The position numbers and the translations under genes were made by a program. The notes under the pieces are model-generated. The model was not told the origin of the DNA. It saw nothing but the letters and a program-made list of their open reading frames with translations, and searched no databases. A DNA stretch of 64,000 nt from Floccularia luteovirens (taxonomy: Eukaryota; Basidiomycota; Agaricomycetes; Agaricales; Squamanitaceae), in contig VSJF01000002.1 in assembly GCA_009739215.1 (NCBI GenBank), forward strand, positions 2,480,001 to 2,544,000, written 5' to 3'. Below are positions 61,399 through 64,000 of this stretch, in pieces. Position 1 is the first letter of the stretch; each line of letters starts with the position of its first letter.

Positions 61399-62011
61399 TC
61401 ACAGCTTATTCATTACTAGTTCACATTCAATAAATGGTGGTTTATTACAGGCCCATGGAGATGCACGGATGACAGATCCAAGCTCCTCCATGATATTCGG
61501 ATCAAGTGGGGATGCGGGGTGATATGCGGGTTTATTTGGTGAACACATATCACAAGGACGAGTAGTGGCGGTGTAGCCTCTTGGCCAAAATACGATGTGG
61601 CACATTCGCTTGATGTATCCAACCTCAGATAAAACAAGTTGGGAACATGAGAAAATGGGGAAACGTTCATCGATTGAGTCCGGATATGCAAGACGGTTAA
61701 CGTCGGTTATCATATCACCACATTGTGTACATATGGCACACTGCTGAGAGTATCTTGTGGCTTTAAAAACTTACACAATTGACTCGGGTTTCAGGAACAA
61801 GAATTGAGCATTGAACTCGACAATCTCGTTCACTGTATGCCCGGGTGGCTGGGAAACGCAAATTTTTGATTCTTATGTTGGTAACTTTGATCATATTTAA
61901 TTTTCAGCTCAAATTATTTACTAGTTAATGAATAGACATACTAAGAGACTTACCTAATTTAAGAGGAAGGACATCCGAGTCATGGGTGCCAGGAAAGCAC
62001 ATTTGGCAAAG
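61399..62011 (-). CDS. Unrecognised Cys-rich gene (5' end not found)
   Basis: I recognise no family. Three exons join in one frame, each with a strong GTAAGT-type donor: LCQMCFPGTHDSDVLPLKL, then ATRAYSERDCRVQCSILVPE TRVNC, then CAICTQCGDMITDVNRLAYP, CSQLVLSEVGYIKRMCH, ATTRPCDMCSPNKP and the end CELVMNKL with stop 61399-61401. Paired cysteines (CQMC, CAICTQC, CDMC) suggest metal binding or disulfides. The start exon should lie above 62011, but no ATG exon could be fixed. It lies upstream of the MFS gene on the same strand, and next to a decayed NACHT gene on the other strand. It might be a remnant of a mobile-element or repeat-family protein. Confidence 0.5.
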
Positions 62012-62434
62012 CTAACACATGATCACACATCAAATTGGGACGGCAACAGGTTTGAACATGTTTGCCGAGTGCCGTGGTGGACAACGGAAATGTACTGTAA
62101 TAAGTTTGAACTCGAAACTTTTATAACATGAACCATTTATAGTGAAGATGAACAGTACAAGCAGCTATTCAAAGTTCTTCTGTTCACAGACACAAATCCA
62201 AACTTTCGAATTTGGAAACAAGTACAACCCGATTTATAGCGTTTAACATACCCTGCAGACCTGGCAGCCGCCTACGACCTAACGAACGTTAAGAAAGCTG
62301 TGCCACACGAGGAGAACTCATTAAACGCTCGTCAAAGCACTGAACTCCTTAACCCCCTCACCCTCATATCACAATGCAGAAACTTATTCTTCGAGACATC
62401 TCCTCCATTACTAAGTTACAAGGAACTGCCAACC

Positions 62435-64000
62435 ATGCCTTCATCTAAAAGAGATCAGCGCATCAATGACATGTTGACTGCAACGAAGCAGATTCTCGAT
62501 ACCTCAAGGGAGGCACTCAGCTCCGTTCCTATTCCAGGATTACCAGGTTCCGTCTCAACACTATCCACCCTTATTGGTACGATTTTGGTGGGTATATAAT
62601 GATGCTATCTTCCGCCTCGACACACAATTTAACTTCGGTTGACTAGATTGCTAGGGGAAACGACAATTTACGGGAGGACCTGGCAAATACCATCAAAATA
62701 CTCATTTCGGTCATCAAGGAGACAAGGAGAACGGCCGAGTCTATCTTGGGCACCAACGATGACAACTTGACACGCATCCGCCTGGTAAGCTCGCCCGAGT
62801 TGAAGGAGAGGGTTGGTACACTGGAAAAGTGAGTTGTTATACGTTACACAGATCAATGTGCATTTCATTTATCCTCTAATAACCGTAGAGATCTGAAGGA
62901 CTTGGCAAATGATGCGGACAAATTTGAGAAAGGAATCTTCAAGTTACTGCTAAGCAAGAAAAATTCAGATGATGATTAAGATGGGAATTGATGATGCAAC
63001 TAGAAAATTCCAGGTATGGCTGAAACTCTTACATTTTGATTCCAACTGATGGGTAGTGATGATGTATAACATAGGTCCAAGGTGGGATCACCATTAAGAT
63101 GCTGATCAATGGCATTGTGAATGATATTGAGGTGTGTTTCTTCTCCTCTGGAATATACAATTCTGTTAACATCAGCCCACAGACCATAGAGCGCACACAA
63201 CAGCAAGAGCGTAAATTTTCTCCCTTCCATTACCACAATTACCTACTCACTGATCACCTTGCAGTTGATGAAAGGGCACTGAAAGGCCTCCCTCATGTTA
63301 ACGCTGGTTACGCTTCCACTTTGAATCCAACACAGTCAGGAACACTGCCAAGTACCAGAACTGCGTTGCTGGAAGAACTTACGGGGTGGTCGCTTCGACC
63401 AGACTCAGCCAAGGATGATTCTTTCATGTATTTCATTACTGGAGGTGCCAGTACGGGAAAGTCAACGATTGCGTTTGATGGCACAGAAATTGGACGAGGT
63501 CGGGGCACTTGGGGCCTCATTCTTCTTCATTCATGGTGCCGAGAAGTTCAACGCCATGACATACGTCGTAGTAACAATTGCCTATCAATTAGCATACAAC
63601 AAAGCAGACCTGTATCCTCATATAGCAAACGTAGCTCGAGAGTACACTCGAAAGGGAAAACAAGGCGAACAGCTGCGAATGGATCTCGACCATCTCATCA
63701 TTAAACCATTAATGAATGTACCTCATCACATAGGCCGATAACTATTATTTTGGACGCGCTCGACGAGAGTACCAAAGCAGCCCAAGAGGAGGTTGTTGCG
63801 TATGCTCTATCTGCTTATGCAACAGATACACAAAATACGATTTCCTGTTCGTATCCTCGTTCCTAGCCGTCCCGAAATGCATATCCAAGATGCTCTTGAT
63901 GACGAGGATATCCGTAAGGTTTTGAAGCCGCCCTACAAGTTACACGAGATACCAAGGTTAATTGTCGATGCAGACATCAGACTTTTTCTACAAGCACGGA
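62435..64000 (+). pseudogene. NACHT (NLR-like) protein gene with several frameshifts, cut by the window edge
   Basis: Fungal NACHT proteins are STAND-type NTPases thought to act in non-self recognition. Start ATG 62435 (MPSSKRDQRINDMLTATKQI). Helical N-terminal blocks LPGSVSTLSTLIGTIL, DNLREDLANTIKILISVIKE and LKDLANDADKFEKGIFKLLL follow, resembling mushroom NLR N-termini. The NACHT domain has the P-loop FITGGASTGKSTIA, then GASFFFIHGAEKFNAMTYVV, a Walker B-like ITIILDALDES, and PVRILVPSRPEMHI. These lie in different frames: shifts are needed near 62957 (A run), 63471 (T run after STIA), 63735 and 63800. With four shifts it is likely a decayed gene, unless the assembly has homopolymer errors. 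The effector/repeat C-terminus is outside the window. Confidence 0.75.

Overview
This window looks like a piece of an Agaricomycete (mushroom-forming basidiomycete) genome. Almost every gene is cut by several introns of about 45-90 nt, intergenic gaps are short, there are no operons, and the recognisable proteins are fungal: fungal-type GDP-fucose transporter, basidiomycete O-fucosyltransferase-like protein, wax-synthase-like membrane acyltransferases, secreted FAD oxidoreductase, Rds1-like ferritin protein and a NACHT protein. Gene models were spliced by eye. Outer limits are firm where a start or stop codon was located; some internal exon joins are approximate.

Layout: (1) 1-5.5 kb, a fucosylation pair: a GDP-fucose transporter gene carrying an in-frame stop, tail-to-tail with an intact O-fucosyltransferase-like gene, followed by a partial decayed duplicate of that enzyme. 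(2) 6.3-17.4 kb, all on the minus strand: NIPA-type magnesium transporter, Ariadne-type RBR ubiquitin ligase, secreted ferritin-like protein lacking its usual metal residues, and Hsp110 (SSE1). (3) 18-28.5 kb: secreted GH2 beta-mannosidase, glyoxalase I, a 2.4 kb stretch with no recognisable gene, then a secreted BBE-like FAD oxidoreductase. (4) 31-46 kb, dense and mostly on the plus strand: unknown basic nuclear protein, REX1-like RNA exonuclease, two wax-synthase paralogues flanking NKAP, an unrecognised minus-strand gene, ribosomal protein eL39, a secretory FKBP and GET1. (5) 46.5-58 kb: malate synthase, splicing factor RSE1/SF3B3, CGI121 of the KEOPS complex, a broken PDI fragment, an Ohr/OsmC protein, and a second malate synthase in inverted orientation. 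(6) 58-64 kb: MFS transporter, unrecognised Cys-rich gene, and a frameshifted NACHT (NLR-like) gene running off the edge.

Most genes are unrelated neighbours. Three groupings suggest shared function or history: transporter plus O-fucosyltransferase; the two malate synthases, only one of which ends in the peroxisomal signal SKL; and the two wax synthases. I did not find a clearly new multi-gene system. The best leads are the malate synthase pair, the decaying fucosylation locus and two conserved-looking genes I cannot name. I saw no tRNA, rRNA, CRISPR array or intact transposon.
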